Shown here one piece after another: positions 29,281 through 38,512 of a stretch of DNA of 64,000 nucleotides. Numbering within the stretch: the stretch's first letter is position 1; every line of letters begins with the position of its first letter. Made by a program: the position numbers and the translations under genes. The stretch comes from Campylobacter portucalensis (GTDB taxonomy: Bacteria > Campylobacterota > Campylobacteria > Campylobacterales > Campylobacteraceae). The notes beneath the pieces are model-generated. The model saw only the letters and a list, made by a program, of their open reading frames with translations, searched no databases and had not been told where the DNA came from. The DNA lies in the NCBI RefSeq assembly GCF_009690845.1, contig NZ_VWSJ01000002.1, positions 1-64,000 on the forward strand, given 5' to 3'.

Positions 29281-31429
29281 TAAATTTCTATCTCATCCAA
29301 ATAAAATATTCATAAATCACATTCTAGGAATGATTTATGAAAATGATACTAAACTAGAAAAACAGGTTAAAATTTATCACGATATTGCAAAACTTAAAAA
29401 TAATTTTCAAATTTATATAAGAGATAAATCAAAAGCAAAAAATAAAGATCACTCTTTGCTAAGCGGATACTTTTTTGTTTCAAATAGCGACTTTGATGAC
29501 AAAGATACTCTTTTTGGATTTTTAGCAATAATTTCTCATCACGCATATATAAAAGATTTTTATTCTTTAAAAGATCCAAACAAAAACTTTGGTGAATGCT
29601 ACCAAAATGGCATTGAGTTTAGCTTTGCAAATGAAGTTATAAAAAATGCAAAAAATTTTAATGAATTTAAAGATATAAAATTTGATAATATACACGAAAA
29701 AGCTAAAAAATTATCAAGATATTTATTATTATCCGAATTTAAGCATAAATTTAGTTATGATGATTTTATAGATTTTAAATCTCTTTACTCAAATTTAATC
29801 TTTAATGATAAATTTGAAGCTATTTTTAGCTCTAAATTTACTCCATCAAAGCCCATTCAACTAAAACCACTTGAAGAATATATAAAAAACCTACCAAAAA
29901 ACAAAAAAAGAGAAGATTTTAGACAATTTGTTTTATCAAATTTTGATAAAAATCACTCTTTATATATCCTGACTGCCCCAACAGGTTATGGCAAAACATT
30001 AACTGCTCTAAATTTCGCTCTTAAATTTAAAAAAGAAAGAGTTATTTTTTCTCTTCCTTTCACATCTATAATCGACCAAACTTATGATATCATCTCAAAA
30101 ATTTATCCTCATTTAGAAGTGCAAAAAATCCACCATAAAACCACAATTCAAGATGATAAAAACGAAGGTATAGATTTAGATAGCGATAGATATTCAAAAG
30201 TTAAATTTATGTTAAACTCATTTAGTGCCGATATAAATATCACAACAATGTATCAGCTAATTTACGCTATATTTGGTAATTCAAACAAAGATAATGTCAA
30301 ATTTCATAGCCTTAAAAATAGCGTCATCATAGTTGATGAAGCTCAGGCTTTACCGTATAAATTTAGACAAGATTTTATCAAGCTTTGTGAAATCATCTCA
30401 GAGAAATTAAACTCTGTTTTTATATTTATGTCAGCAACAATGCCAGTTATCAATAGTCCTAAATTTAAAGAAATCTCAAACCTAAGCTATTTCAAAGATC
30501 AAAATAGATATAAAATAAAATATTTAGATAAAAATGAAGATGAAATCATAGAAAAAATAAAACTAACCGCCAAAGATAAACATACTCTTGTTGTTGTAAA
30601 TACTATCAAAAAAGCTCAAGAACTTTACTTTAAATTTAAAGATGAGTTTAAAACATACTCCATAAATGGATATATGACTGATGAGCATAAATTACAAATC
30701 ATAGATGATATTAAAAAGCATCTTAAAAATAAAAATGAAAAAATACTTCTAATTTCTACACAATCCATTGAGGCTGGAGTTGATCTTAGTTTTGAAGTTG
30801 GTTTTAGAGAAACAAGCCCGATAAGTTCTATCATACAAACAGCAGGCAGGATAAATAGGAGCGGGGAATTTGAAAATGGCATTTTATATGTCTTTAATAG
30901 TATTAGTAAATTTGAATCTTTGATATATGGAGATTTACAAAAGATAAGCGATAATATCTTTAAAATTTTAAAGCAAAAAGAAGAGATAAAAGAGAGTGAA
31001 ATTTTAGAATTTTCTAATTTATACTTTAAAAAAATCCATATAAATTTAGAAAAATTACGCCTTAATGACAATATGGCAAAACTTGAATTTGAAACTATAA
31101 ATAATGAAATTGATAAAATTATAAAAGAAAGTAACTATAAAAAACTTATTATCATAGAGCCAGAGTCTAATTTTATTTCGAATTTAGAGAAAGATTTTTT
31201 TAGCTACAAAAACAACGATGAGTTTAAAATCAAAGATTTTAGAAATAATATCATTAAAAAAATTATAAAATATGGTGTAAACATAAGCCAAAATGATATT
31301 AAAAATTTTGGCACTTGTCTAGAAAAAGTAAAATTTTGCGATATTTATTATTTACCATATAGTTCGCCAGAATATGATAAAAATGTAGGAATTTTAAAAT
31401 TCAACTTCAAAGAAGAGGCGTTTTCATGA
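29246..31429 (+). CDS. cas3: CRISPR-associated nuclease-helicase Cas3
   Basis: Cas3 is recruited to target-bound Cascade and shreds the DNA. The roughly 727-residue protein has an N-terminal HD nuclease (H45-D46 in YHDIAKLKNNF, then DHSLLSGY, ISHHAY) and an SF2 helicase: Walker A TAPTGYGKT, DEAQ box (VDEAQALP), SATMP, STQSIEAGVDLSF and QTAGRINRSG. All motifs are intact, so interference should work. The exact start is unsure (GTG 29234, ATG 29246 or ATG 29255 lie within the cas5 3' end); none has a strong ribosome site, consistent with coupling. It overlaps cas4 by 4 bp. Confidence 0.93.
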   Translation: MKSMVKDSILFDKFLSHPNKIFINHILGMIYENDTKLEKQVKIYHDIAKLKNNFQIYIRDKSKAKNKDHSLLSGYFFVSNSDFDDKDTLFGFLAIISHHAYIKDFYSLKDPNKNFGECYQNGIEFSFANEVIKNAKNFNEFKDIKFDNIHEKAKKLSRYLLLSEFKHKFSYDDFIDFKSLYSNLIFNDKFEAIFSSKFTPSKPIQLKPLEEYIKNLPKNKKREDFRQFVLSNFDKNHSLYILTAPTGYGKTLTALNFALKFKKERVIFSLPFTSIIDQTYDIISKIYPHLEVQKIHHKTTIQDDKNEGIDLDSDRYSKVKFMLNSFSADINITTMYQLIYAIFGNSNKDNVKFHSLKNSVIIVDEAQALPYKFRQDFIKLCEIISEKLNSVFIFMSATMPVINSPKFKEISNLSYFKDQNRYKIKYLDKNEDEIIEKIKLTAKDKHTLVVVNTIKKAQELYFKFKDEFKTYSINGYMTDEHKLQIIDDIKKHLKNKNEKILLISTQSIEAGVDLSFEVGFRETSPISSIIQTAGRINRSGEFENGILYVFNSISKFESLIYGDLQKISDNIFKILKQKEEIKESEILEFSNLYFKKIHINLEKLRLNDNMAKLEFETINNEIDKIIKESNYKKLIIIEPESNFISNLEKDFFSYKNNDEFKIKDFRNNIIKKIIKYGVNISQNDIKNFGTCLEKVKFCDIYYLPYSSPEYDKNVGILKFNFKEEAFS

Positions 31430-31923
31430 CTTTTTCACAAGAAAATATAACAGGAACTTTGGTAAATTATTATGCAACCTGCAAAAGAGAGGCTTGGCTG
31501 TATTCTAGAAAAATTCACGCACGCCAAGATGATGAAAATATTTTAATGGGCAAAGTTTTAGCTGATTTAAAGGAAAATTTGCACGATTTTCCATATTCAA
31601 ATCTTAAATTTGATAAAATTGCAAAACAAAAAGGGCATTACATAATCACTGAGTATAAAAAAACTTTAAAAAATGAAAATGCTGCTAAAATGCAACTTCT
31701 TTTTTATATTTACACCCTTAAAAATTCTCTAAATTTAAAGAAAATTTATGGAAAAATAATAAGCGGTAAAAAAGTCATAAAGGTAGATGATGATAGTGAA
31801 AATTTTAAACTTATGGGCGAACTTTTAAATGAGATGAGTAAATTTTTAAGCACCAAAATCCCACCAAAAGTGATTAAGAGCAAATTTTGTAAAAGCTGTG
31901 CTTATAATGACTATTGTTTTTAG
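31426..31923 (+). CDS. cas4: CRISPR-associated exonuclease Cas4
   Basis: Cas4 trims prespacers and helps select those next to a correct PAM. The 165-residue protein has the four Fe-S cysteines: C19 (ATCKREAWL) and C155, C158, C164 (FCKSCAYNDYC). The RecB-type nuclease core is present: KFDKIA, then TEYKKT, then the MQLLFYIYTL helix. It is translationally coupled to cas3 (ATGA) and 8 bp before cas2. Confidence 0.92.
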   Translation: MTFSQENITGTLVNYYATCKREAWLYSRKIHARQDDENILMGKVLADLKENLHDFPYSNLKFDKIAKQKGHYIITEYKKTLKNENAAKMQLLFYIYTLKNSLNLKKIYGKIISGKKVIKVDDDSENFKLMGELLNEMSKFLSTKIPPKVIKSKFCKSCAYNDYCF

Positions 31924-31931
31924 AGAATTTA

Positions 31932-32210
31932 ATGTATATAATTTTATTTTACGATATTTCAAACAGCGAAGAAAAAGAAAAAAATAATGCAAATAAAGTA
32001 AGAAAACTTGTAGAAAAATATATCTCAAGAGTTCAATTTAGCGTATATGAAGGCGAGATCAGAGAGAGTGATTATAAAAAACTAACCTCTCAACTCAAAA
32101 AACTCATCCACATTAAATTTGACTCAATTGTCATATATAAATTTGCTAAACAAAGCTACACAAAAAGAGAAGTTATAGGAATAGATAAAAATGAACCACT
32201 TTTTAGTTGA
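31932..32210 (+). CDS. cas2: CRISPR-associated protein Cas2
   Basis: Cas2 dimers bridge Cas1 dimers in the spacer-integration complex. The 92-residue protein starts MYIILFYDIS with the conserved D8, has the RVQFSVYEGEI strand-turn-strand and the second ferredoxin-like half ending FSVLS-like EPLFS. The ATG at 31932 gives the family's normal N-terminus. It precedes cas1 here, the reverse of the usual cas1-cas2 order. Confidence 0.94.
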   Translation: MYIILFYDISNSEEKEKNNANKVRKLVEKYISRVQFSVYEGEIRESDYKKLTSQLKKLIHIKFDSIVIYKFAKQSYTKREVIGIDKNEPLFS

Positions 32211-32219
32211 AAGAGATTT

Positions 32220-33212
32220 ATGAAGACAGACAGAACACATTTTTTATTAAACAGCGGTAAACTTTATAGAAAAGATAATAATATATATTTTGACAAATAC
32301 GCCGAAGATGGCACTGTTTTAAATACAAAAATCATACCAATAAATTCTATAAATGAAATCTACATCCTTGGGAAAGTTGAGCTTGATACTTACACTATGG
32401 CATTTTTAAGCACAAATAATATCTTGATTCATATATTTAGTCACTATGGAAGTTTTCGCGGAAATTTCTATCCAAACTCACCAAATTCGGTTAATAAAAG
32501 TGGATTTGTACTTTTAAATCAAGTAAGAACTTTTGACGATGAGATAAAAAGAGTTGCAATTGCAAAGGAGATAACAAAAGCCAGGATGATAAATTCTATA
32601 AATAATTGCACAAAAAGGGGTGTTAAATTTCAAAGCAATACACACCTCGAGGCTTTAAGAAATGCCAAAAATATAGCACAAATTATGGCTTGTGAAGGAG
32701 CTTTTGCAAAAGAATACTTTACAAAATGGAACGAAATCATAAAAAATCAAAAAAGCTTTAAATTTACAACTCGTTCAAAACGCCCACCAATAGATAAAAT
32801 AAACGCTTTTATAAGCTACATCAATACCAGAATTTATAATGTTTGTTTAAGTGAAATTTATAAAACTGAGCTTGACCCAAGGATATCATTTTTGCACGAG
32901 CCAAACTATAGATCCCTTAGCTTACATCTTGATTTGGCTGAAATTTTTAAGCCCATTTTAGGAGATAATTTGATTTTTAATATGCTAAATACTGGCGAAA
33001 TAACTCCAAAAGATTTTCAAATAGATGCTGGCAGGATAAAATTTACAAACGAAGCGGTTCAAAAAATAGAGATAAAAATGATAAAATCTCTTACTACGCA
33101 AGTAAAATTTGAAAATAATTTTTTGACTTATAGACAAATAATTAGACGAGAAGCAAATCAAATAAAGAAATTTATTTGTGAAAACTATCCTTATGAAGGA
33201 TATGTTAATTAA
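32220..33212 (+). CDS. cas1: CRISPR-associated integrase Cas1 (type I-B)
   Basis: Cas1 integrates spacers at the leader end of the array. The 330-residue protein has an N-terminal beta domain and a helical catalytic domain with the metal-binding residues: Glu in MACEGAFAKEYF, His in FLHEPNYRS and Asp in LHLDLAEIFKP. All are intact. It is the last gene of the operon; the leader and the short array follow within 165 bp. Confidence 0.95.
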   Translation: MKTDRTHFLLNSGKLYRKDNNIYFDKYAEDGTVLNTKIIPINSINEIYILGKVELDTYTMAFLSTNNILIHIFSHYGSFRGNFYPNSPNSVNKSGFVLLNQVRTFDDEIKRVAIAKEITKARMINSINNCTKRGVKFQSNTHLEALRNAKNIAQIMACEGAFAKEYFTKWNEIIKNQKSFKFTTRSKRPPIDKINAFISYINTRIYNVCLSEIYKTELDPRISFLHEPNYRSLSLHLDLAEIFKPILGDNLIFNMLNTGEITPKDFQIDAGRIKFTNEAVQKIEIKMIKSLTTQVKFENNFLTYRQIIRREANQIKKFICENYPYEGYVN

Positions 33213-33374
33213 CTAAATATTTATTTACAAAATCTCTTTAAAGCTAAACTTAATAATATAAAATTCCCTAATTTTCAGGTTTTTGAATCTGCAAATAGTT
33301 TTTTTAAGCAATTATTAAGATATTTATTTTATAATACATCGTAGCAATTTCAAATATATAGATGTTTGGTTGCT
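33213..33374 (+). promoter_or_regulatory. Probable CRISPR leader
   Basis: An AT-rich, gene-free stretch between the cas1 stop and the first intact repeat. The leader is placed here because the intact repeat is on this side and the degenerate repeat on the other. No repeat-like sequence is visible inside it. Confidence 0.6.
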
Positions 33375-33469
33375 GTTTAAATTTAATCCTATGGATTTTG
33401 AAACGAATATAGTTTGGTTGATGAAATAATAGAAAATACGTTTAAATTTAATCCTATAAATTTTAAAAT
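33375..33469 (+). CRISPR. Minimal CRISPR array: two 30-nt repeats, one 35-nt spacer
   Basis: Repeat 1 (33375-33404) starts GTTTAAATTTAATCCTAT and ends GGATTTTGAAAC, the GAAAC end typical of type I-B repeats. The spacer is 33405-33439. Repeat 2 (33440-33469) is identical over its first 18 bases and differs at four positions in its 3' part (its end reads AAATTTTAAAAT), as is usual for the leader-distal terminal repeat. No other copy of the repeat is visible in the window. The array directly follows an intact set of cas genes. Confidence 0.85.
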
Positions 33470-34287
33470 TCTACTAATTAAAAATTTAATCTCTTTTTGA
33501 ATGTTATTTTTTATCCTTAGATACCTTTTGTCTTTTTATTTTAAAGGCTTTATTGATTTAGTTGTCTTATAAATTATGGAATTTAGGTTATATTGAAATA
33601 TGATTGACTGAAAAATATTAAATACATAAAGTCTTTTTTTGCAATTAAAAAATTTGATAGTAAATGAATAGAGCTTATCTTATGCATCAAAAAAATATAT
33701 AAATTTGAGTAGATAAAATGAAAAACATATAGGAGCTTCGTAGCAGATTATACAGAAGTATAAATTTAGCTAAATATTGTTTTAAAATTACAGAAAATGA
33801 AACATGATATTTAAAAAAAAATATTTAAAATAAGAATTTTTATTGAAAATAAATGAGATTTTACTAAATGCAAAACTATTTTAAAGGATAATATAGTAAA
33901 TAAAAATAAAGCTACTTGTTTTTTCTATAAAATAGTAATAGGCAGATGAAAAATTAATATACAAAGATTAAATATTTTGATTTTATCAAATACAAATAAA
34001 AAAATATTGATTTAAATATAATTAAAAAGCGATTAAGTATAAACTCTTTGCAAAAAAATATTAAAAGAAAAAGATATTTATTAGATAGATCTATAGATAA
34101 GCAAAATATATGAAGTGTAGAATTTATTTAAAATCTATTTTCAAATATCCAATTGTATGATCGCCAAAGATAATAAAATATAATTTATATCCATTTTGTA
34201 TTTAATCAATTATTCTATGAATTTAATTAGTTTTTAATATATTTATAATATAATTACTGAAAATCATTACCATAATTAAGGATTATT
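33470..34287. other. Gene-free AT-rich stretch after the CRISPR array
   Basis: No intact reading frame on either strand. A short coding-like trace on the + strand near 33733-33805 (ELRSRLYRSINLAKYCFKIT) is interrupted by stops and not recognised. The last 40 bases hold the Fur-like box and ribosome site of the receptor gene that follows. Confidence 0.5.
34258..34271 (+). promoter_or_regulatory. Fur-like box before the TonB receptor gene
   Basis: TGAAAATCATTACC matches 12 of 14 positions of the right part of the classical Fur box (TGATAATCATTATC) and ends 16 bases before the ATG. The 12-mer TGAAAATCATTA also occurs before the ferrosome-like operon (48831-48842). Confidence 0.5.
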
Positions 34288-37266
34288 ATGAAAAAATCTA
34301 TTTTTTATCTATGTATTTTAAGTTTTGATATCTTAAGTGCTAAACCTCATCATGAACTCGATCGAGTTGAAATTTTTGGAAATCAAGAAGAAATCAAGGA
34401 TAAAAAAATAGGAAAAATATTAAAATCAGATAAAATATTAGCAAAACAACAAGTTAGCGATATTAAAGATTTAGTTAAGTATGAAACAGGAATTAGCGTA
34501 GTTGAAAGTGGTAGATTTGGAACTAGTGGCTATACAATTAGAGGAGTTGATGAAAATAGAGTAGCCATTTTAGTGGATGGAGTTTCTCAGGCTGAAACTA
34601 TCTCATCTCAAGGGTTTAATGAAATATTTTTAGGTTATGGAAATTTCAATAACACTAGAAATAGCGTTGAAATTGAAACATTAAAGCAAGCTACTATTCA
34701 AAAAGGAGCAAATTCAGTAAAATCAGGAAGCGGAGGGCTAGGAGGATCAGTTATTTTTGAGACAAAAGATGCAAGGGATTATCTAATAGATAAAGATTGG
34801 CATTTTGGTATAAAAGCTGGATATATGGATAAAAATAATGAAATTTTCACATCGACATCTTTTGCATTTAAGCTTAAGTGGATTGATTTTTTAGCCGTTA
34901 AAACAAAAAGATTTTCAAAAAATATTAAAAATTATGGATATAAAAGCTATCCAGAAATTGCAGGTAAAAGAAGAAAAAAAGCAGATCCTTACGATATATC
35001 AAAAGATAGCACTTTGGTTAAATTTGCTATAAATCCAAATGGAAACAATAGAATTGTCTTTTTGGCTGACATATATGATGTAAATTCAAAAGGACATGAC
35101 TACTCTTACTCTTTTACTCCATCAAATCACAATACGGGAATTGTCAAATCGCAAGATGGTCTTAGACATACAGATGATAAATCAAAAAGAAAAAACTACT
35201 CAATTACTTTTGAAAACTATGATGAAAACTTTTTTTATGACTCTATGAAATTTACATTTTCTAATCAAAAAATCAAAGCTAAAGCCTATACCGAAGAAAA
35301 ATGTCAAGATGGGGAAAACTGCTCAAATATAAAAAATCCTGCAAATATTCAAGTAAAAAATGGACAAATAAAAGATCAATATGGGGGAGGGTTTACGGTT
35401 GAAGGCTCTGGCATAAATAAAAAACTAATTAATAGCAAAGGAGAAGAACAAGATAAAAATTATTGGAGTTACAAACAACTTATAGGAGAAAAGTTGTGGT
35501 TTGATTGCAGTCTATTTAACTGCGATGCTTTAGAAGTTGATGTAATAGACTCTTATGGTAATTATAAAGACAAAAAAATAATAAAATTAAATTTAAGACA
35601 GACTGATGAAAATAGTAAAAAAATTTATGGTGCTTATGATTGGGATAGCTTAGATGTAAAGTCTAGACCTGATTACTGGGATGTTAAAAATTATGCAGTT
35701 ATTATGCCTACAAATTCAGGGTATTTAGATAGGCAGTGGAAAGATAGAGATTTAAACACTGATACAAAACAATTTAATTTAGATTTTGAAAAATATTTTG
35801 AGGTGTTAAACACTGAGCACGATTTATCATATGGTGGACTAATTTCAAAAGAAGATAAATCTATGGTAAATAAAAGTGGATATGATGGAAGTGATGCTAA
35901 GTGGTGGGCTCAACCTTTTCAACAAATTCAAAATGGAAAGGGAATTAAATGTGATGTTGGCTTCAATGGCTATGCATGCCCTGTTCAAGAGACAAGTTCG
36001 TTTTTAATACCTGTTGAAACTACTACAAGTGCCTTTTATATAGGTGACTATGTTAGAGTAAATGACTGGCTTGCATTTGATCTATCATATAGATACGACA
36101 AATCAAAACATAAACCAAAATATGATCCAAAATCATCTCCAAAAATTCCTGATGATATGGTTAAAGGGCTCTTTATCCAACCAAATTTAAAGCCAATAGA
36201 AAGAAAGCATTTTACAGGCGGAGCTAATTATTGGGATTTGCCTTGGCAAAAAAGATCTGAGATAGATGAAAAAATAAAAGAGAACAAAAAACACAATGAA
36301 AAAGAACTACAAGAAAACGCACAAAAAAATATAGAGTATTTTTCACGCCCTAAAAATTATAGCAACGGCTCTTATCTTTTAGGAGTTGATTTAGATCCAC
36401 TTGATTTTCTTAGAATTTCAGCCAAATACTCAAAAGGATTTCGTAATCCAACTAGCGATGAACTATATTTCACATATAAACATCCTGATTTTACAATTTC
36501 GCCAAATTGGAATTTAGAAACAGAAATTGCTAAAACAAAAGAGATGGCCGTTATTTTTCATAATGATTTAGGGTATTTATCTTTTAGTGCTTTTAAGCAA
36601 AATTATACGAATTTTATAGATTTAAAGTATATGGGTGCTCAAAATTTCCAAATAGTAGGAGGTGTTCAAAGACTTGACTTTTATAGATATCAAAATGTGA
36701 ATAGAAAAAAAGCTAAAGTTGATGGATACGAGATAGATGCAAGACTAAATTTAGGTCAAATAACTAATGTGCTAGCAGGTTTTTCTCTAAATTTTAAACA
36801 TACTCATCAAAAGGGTAGATTTGAAAACGAAAATGGCGAAAAACTTCCTATAAATGCAATAGATCCAAAGAAATTTGTCTATGGAATAGGTTATGTTAGC
36901 CCTAACAAAAGATATGGCTTTGATGTTTTTCTAACTAGCGTTAGTCAAAAAAAGGCCAAAGATACTTATGATATGTACTGGGAGCATGGAGGAAGTGCTG
37001 GAATTAATCACACTAAACAGTTAAGGCATAGAAGTGGTAGTTATAATGTTGTAGATTTGTTAGCTTTTGCAAAACCACTTGAAAATTTAACTTTGACTTT
37101 TGGAGCTTATAATATAACTGATAAAAAATATTTAACTTGGAGTTCGGCTAGGTCAATTAGGCAGTTTGGAACAAGCAACTTAATAGATCAAAGAACGGGT
37201 GAGGGCATTGAGAGATTTTATGAGCCAGGAAGAAATTTCAAATTTACTTTTGAATATGCATTTTAA
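34288..37266 (+). CDS. TonB-dependent receptor, haemoglobin/transferrin/lactoferrin type
   Basis: A 992-residue outer-membrane receptor with signal peptide (cleavage after about LSAKP). The plug domain has QVSDIKDLVKYETGISVVESGR, YTIRGVDENRVAILVDGVSQ and GGLGGSVIFETKDA, the pattern of TbpA/LbpA/HmbR-type receptors that strip iron or haem from host proteins. A long insertion-rich 22-strand barrel follows, and the protein ends with a terminal aromatic strand (FKFTFEYAF). Two CxxxxC pairs in extracellular loops (near 348-356 and 412-419) may form disulphides. It is a single gene with a Fur-like box before it and a terminator after it. Confidence 0.88.
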   Translation: MKKSIFYLCILSFDILSAKPHHELDRVEIFGNQEEIKDKKIGKILKSDKILAKQQVSDIKDLVKYETGISVVESGRFGTSGYTIRGVDENRVAILVDGVSQAETISSQGFNEIFLGYGNFNNTRNSVEIETLKQATIQKGANSVKSGSGGLGGSVIFETKDARDYLIDKDWHFGIKAGYMDKNNEIFTSTSFAFKLKWIDFLAVKTKRFSKNIKNYGYKSYPEIAGKRRKKADPYDISKDSTLVKFAINPNGNNRIVFLADIYDVNSKGHDYSYSFTPSNHNTGIVKSQDGLRHTDDKSKRKNYSITFENYDENFFYDSMKFTFSNQKIKAKAYTEEKCQDGENCSNIKNPANIQVKNGQIKDQYGGGFTVEGSGINKKLINSKGEEQDKNYWSYKQLIGEKLWFDCSLFNCDALEVDVIDSYGNYKDKKIIKLNLRQTDENSKKIYGAYDWDSLDVKSRPDYWDVKNYAVIMPTNSGYLDRQWKDRDLNTDTKQFNLDFEKYFEVLNTEHDLSYGGLISKEDKSMVNKSGYDGSDAKWWAQPFQQIQNGKGIKCDVGFNGYACPVQETSSFLIPVETTTSAFYIGDYVRVNDWLAFDLSYRYDKSKHKPKYDPKSSPKIPDDMVKGLFIQPNLKPIERKHFTGGANYWDLPWQKRSEIDEKIKENKKHNEKELQENAQKNIEYFSRPKNYSNGSYLLGVDLDPLDFLRISAKYSKGFRNPTSDELYFTYKHPDFTISPNWNLETEIAKTKEMAVIFHNDLGYLSFSAFKQNYTNFIDLKYMGAQNFQIVGGVQRLDFYRYQNVNRKKAKVDGYEIDARLNLGQITNVLAGFSLNFKHTHQKGRFENENGEKLPINAIDPKKFVYGIGYVSPNKRYGFDVFLTSVSQKKAKDTYDMYWEHGGSAGINHTKQLRHRSGSYNVVDLLAFAKPLENLTLTFGAYNITDKKYLTWSSARSIRQFGTSNLIDQRTGEGIERFYEPGRNFKFTFEYAF

Positions 37267-37272
37267 AGCAAA

Positions 37273-37318
37273 ATGGTATTTAAATTTACAGTTTAAATAC
37301 CATATCTTTAAATTTTTG
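37273..37318 (+). terminator. Terminator of the TonB receptor gene
   Basis: ATGGTATTTAAA (37273-37284) pairs perfectly with TTTAAATACCAT (37292-37303), a 12-bp stem with 7-nt loop, followed by an A/T stretch and TTTTT at about 37312. It sits six bases after the stop codon. Confidence 0.75.
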
Positions 37319-37378
37319 TGTAATTTTAAATAAATTTTAAATATTTAGCAATAAAATCAAAGCCATAAATTCCAAAAC

Positions 37379-38512
37379 TCAGCTTTTAAATTTAATATTT
37401 TTATCTTTCAAAAAATAAAACATAACCCCAAAAAGTATGATATTTAAAATAAAACCAAAGAGGCTAAAATTTGCAAATTTAAATTTATAAGCATAAGAGC
37501 TATCTAAAATTAACTCAAAAGGTAAAAATAAATCTTTTATAAATTTAGCTTTTTTGTTTTGATTTATCTCATAAACAAAGCTTTTTATAGGCTTAAACTC
37601 ATCATCAAGATGATATGAATAGATTTTATCTTCACTACTTATAGAGATGCTTTTGCTTAGTGGAGTGATGGATAGTTTAAAGCTATCTTTTTTAGGATTA
37701 TAAGAAGCAAAAGGCAAATTTATAAGCTTATAATCATCATAGCTAATTAAGTTTATTTTATTATCTTTAGTTATAGCTAGCCCGTAAAACTCACGCTGGA
37801 TTTTTTCATCAACTAAGATAAAATCTATATCTTTTAATCTAGTTTTTCTAACAAAAGGATGTGAGTTTATCATTTTTAGATGATAAATTTCATCTTTAGA
37901 GTCTTTTAGAAAAACTCCCTCATCAAAAGGTTTTTTGGTTATAGGATTTGAATAGTGATTTTTTATAGGAAAAATAAAGTCTTTTTCTTTTAAGGCTTTT
38001 GTGAAAATAGTTGAGAGATTTTCATCAATTTTTAATGTGGTTAAATCTGTAAAAATTAATTTATCTCCATCGCCACTTAAAGCAAATTTATTATAACCTA
38101 GTTTTAGATATTTAGGATTTGATTCAAATATTGTAAAAACGGGCAATTTTTTTTGATTATAAATTTCTGGTTTTAAACTAAATCTTTGAGAGTGCTTTTT
38201 GATTTTGTCGCTATTTGCCCACTCTAAAAATGGAAATTTGTTTTTTGAGATTAGATAATTATAGTGATTAAATGGAAGTGCTTCTAAATACTCATCAAGA
38301 GTTAAATTTTCATCACCATTTTTAAGATAAAAAGATTTTTTTAAATTTGGATTATGAGTTTGAACTATAAATTCATCATAAATTTCAGAGTAATAGACAT
38401 TTGCTTTATGGCTTTTTTGAGCAAAAATTGTATCAATAATTCTAGGTAAAAAAATAGCTAAAATTAGGGCTATTATAATGGCTTTAATAAATTTAATATA
38501 ACTAATTTTCAT
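37379..38512 (-). CDS. DUF4857 membrane-anchored protein
   Basis: A 377-residue protein with one transmembrane helix at each end (about 10-24 and 350-370) and a large middle domain of beta strands, probably outside the cytoplasm. The layout and sequence fit DUF4857 proteins, which occur next to ABC exporter genes; their job is unknown. It overlaps the permease gene by 4 bp and is the last gene of the TonB/ABC operon. Confidence 0.75.
   Translation of the reverse strand: MKISYIKFIKAIIIALILAIFLPRIIDTIFAQKSHKANVYYSEIYDEFIVQTHNPNLKKSFYLKNGDENLTLDEYLEALPFNHYNYLISKNKFPFLEWANSDKIKKHSQRFSLKPEIYNQKKLPVFTIFESNPKYLKLGYNKFALSGDGDKLIFTDLTTLKIDENLSTIFTKALKEKDFIFPIKNHYSNPITKKPFDEGVFLKDSKDEIYHLKMINSHPFVRKTRLKDIDFILVDEKIQREFYGLAITKDNKINLISYDDYKLINLPFASYNPKKDSFKLSITPLSKSISISSEDKIYSYHLDDEFKPIKSFVYEINQNKKAKFIKDLFLPFELILDSSYAYKFKFANFSLFGFILNIILFGVMFYFLKDKNIKFKS

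Noticed and set aside
33213-33374. Additional CRISPR repeats upstream of the first one
   Set aside because: Read base by base; no further copy or partial copy of the 30-nt repeat is present.
35380-35395. G-rich run (GGGGGAGGG) in the receptor gene as a phase-variable tract
   Set aside because: The uninterrupted run is only five bases and the gene is in frame throughout.
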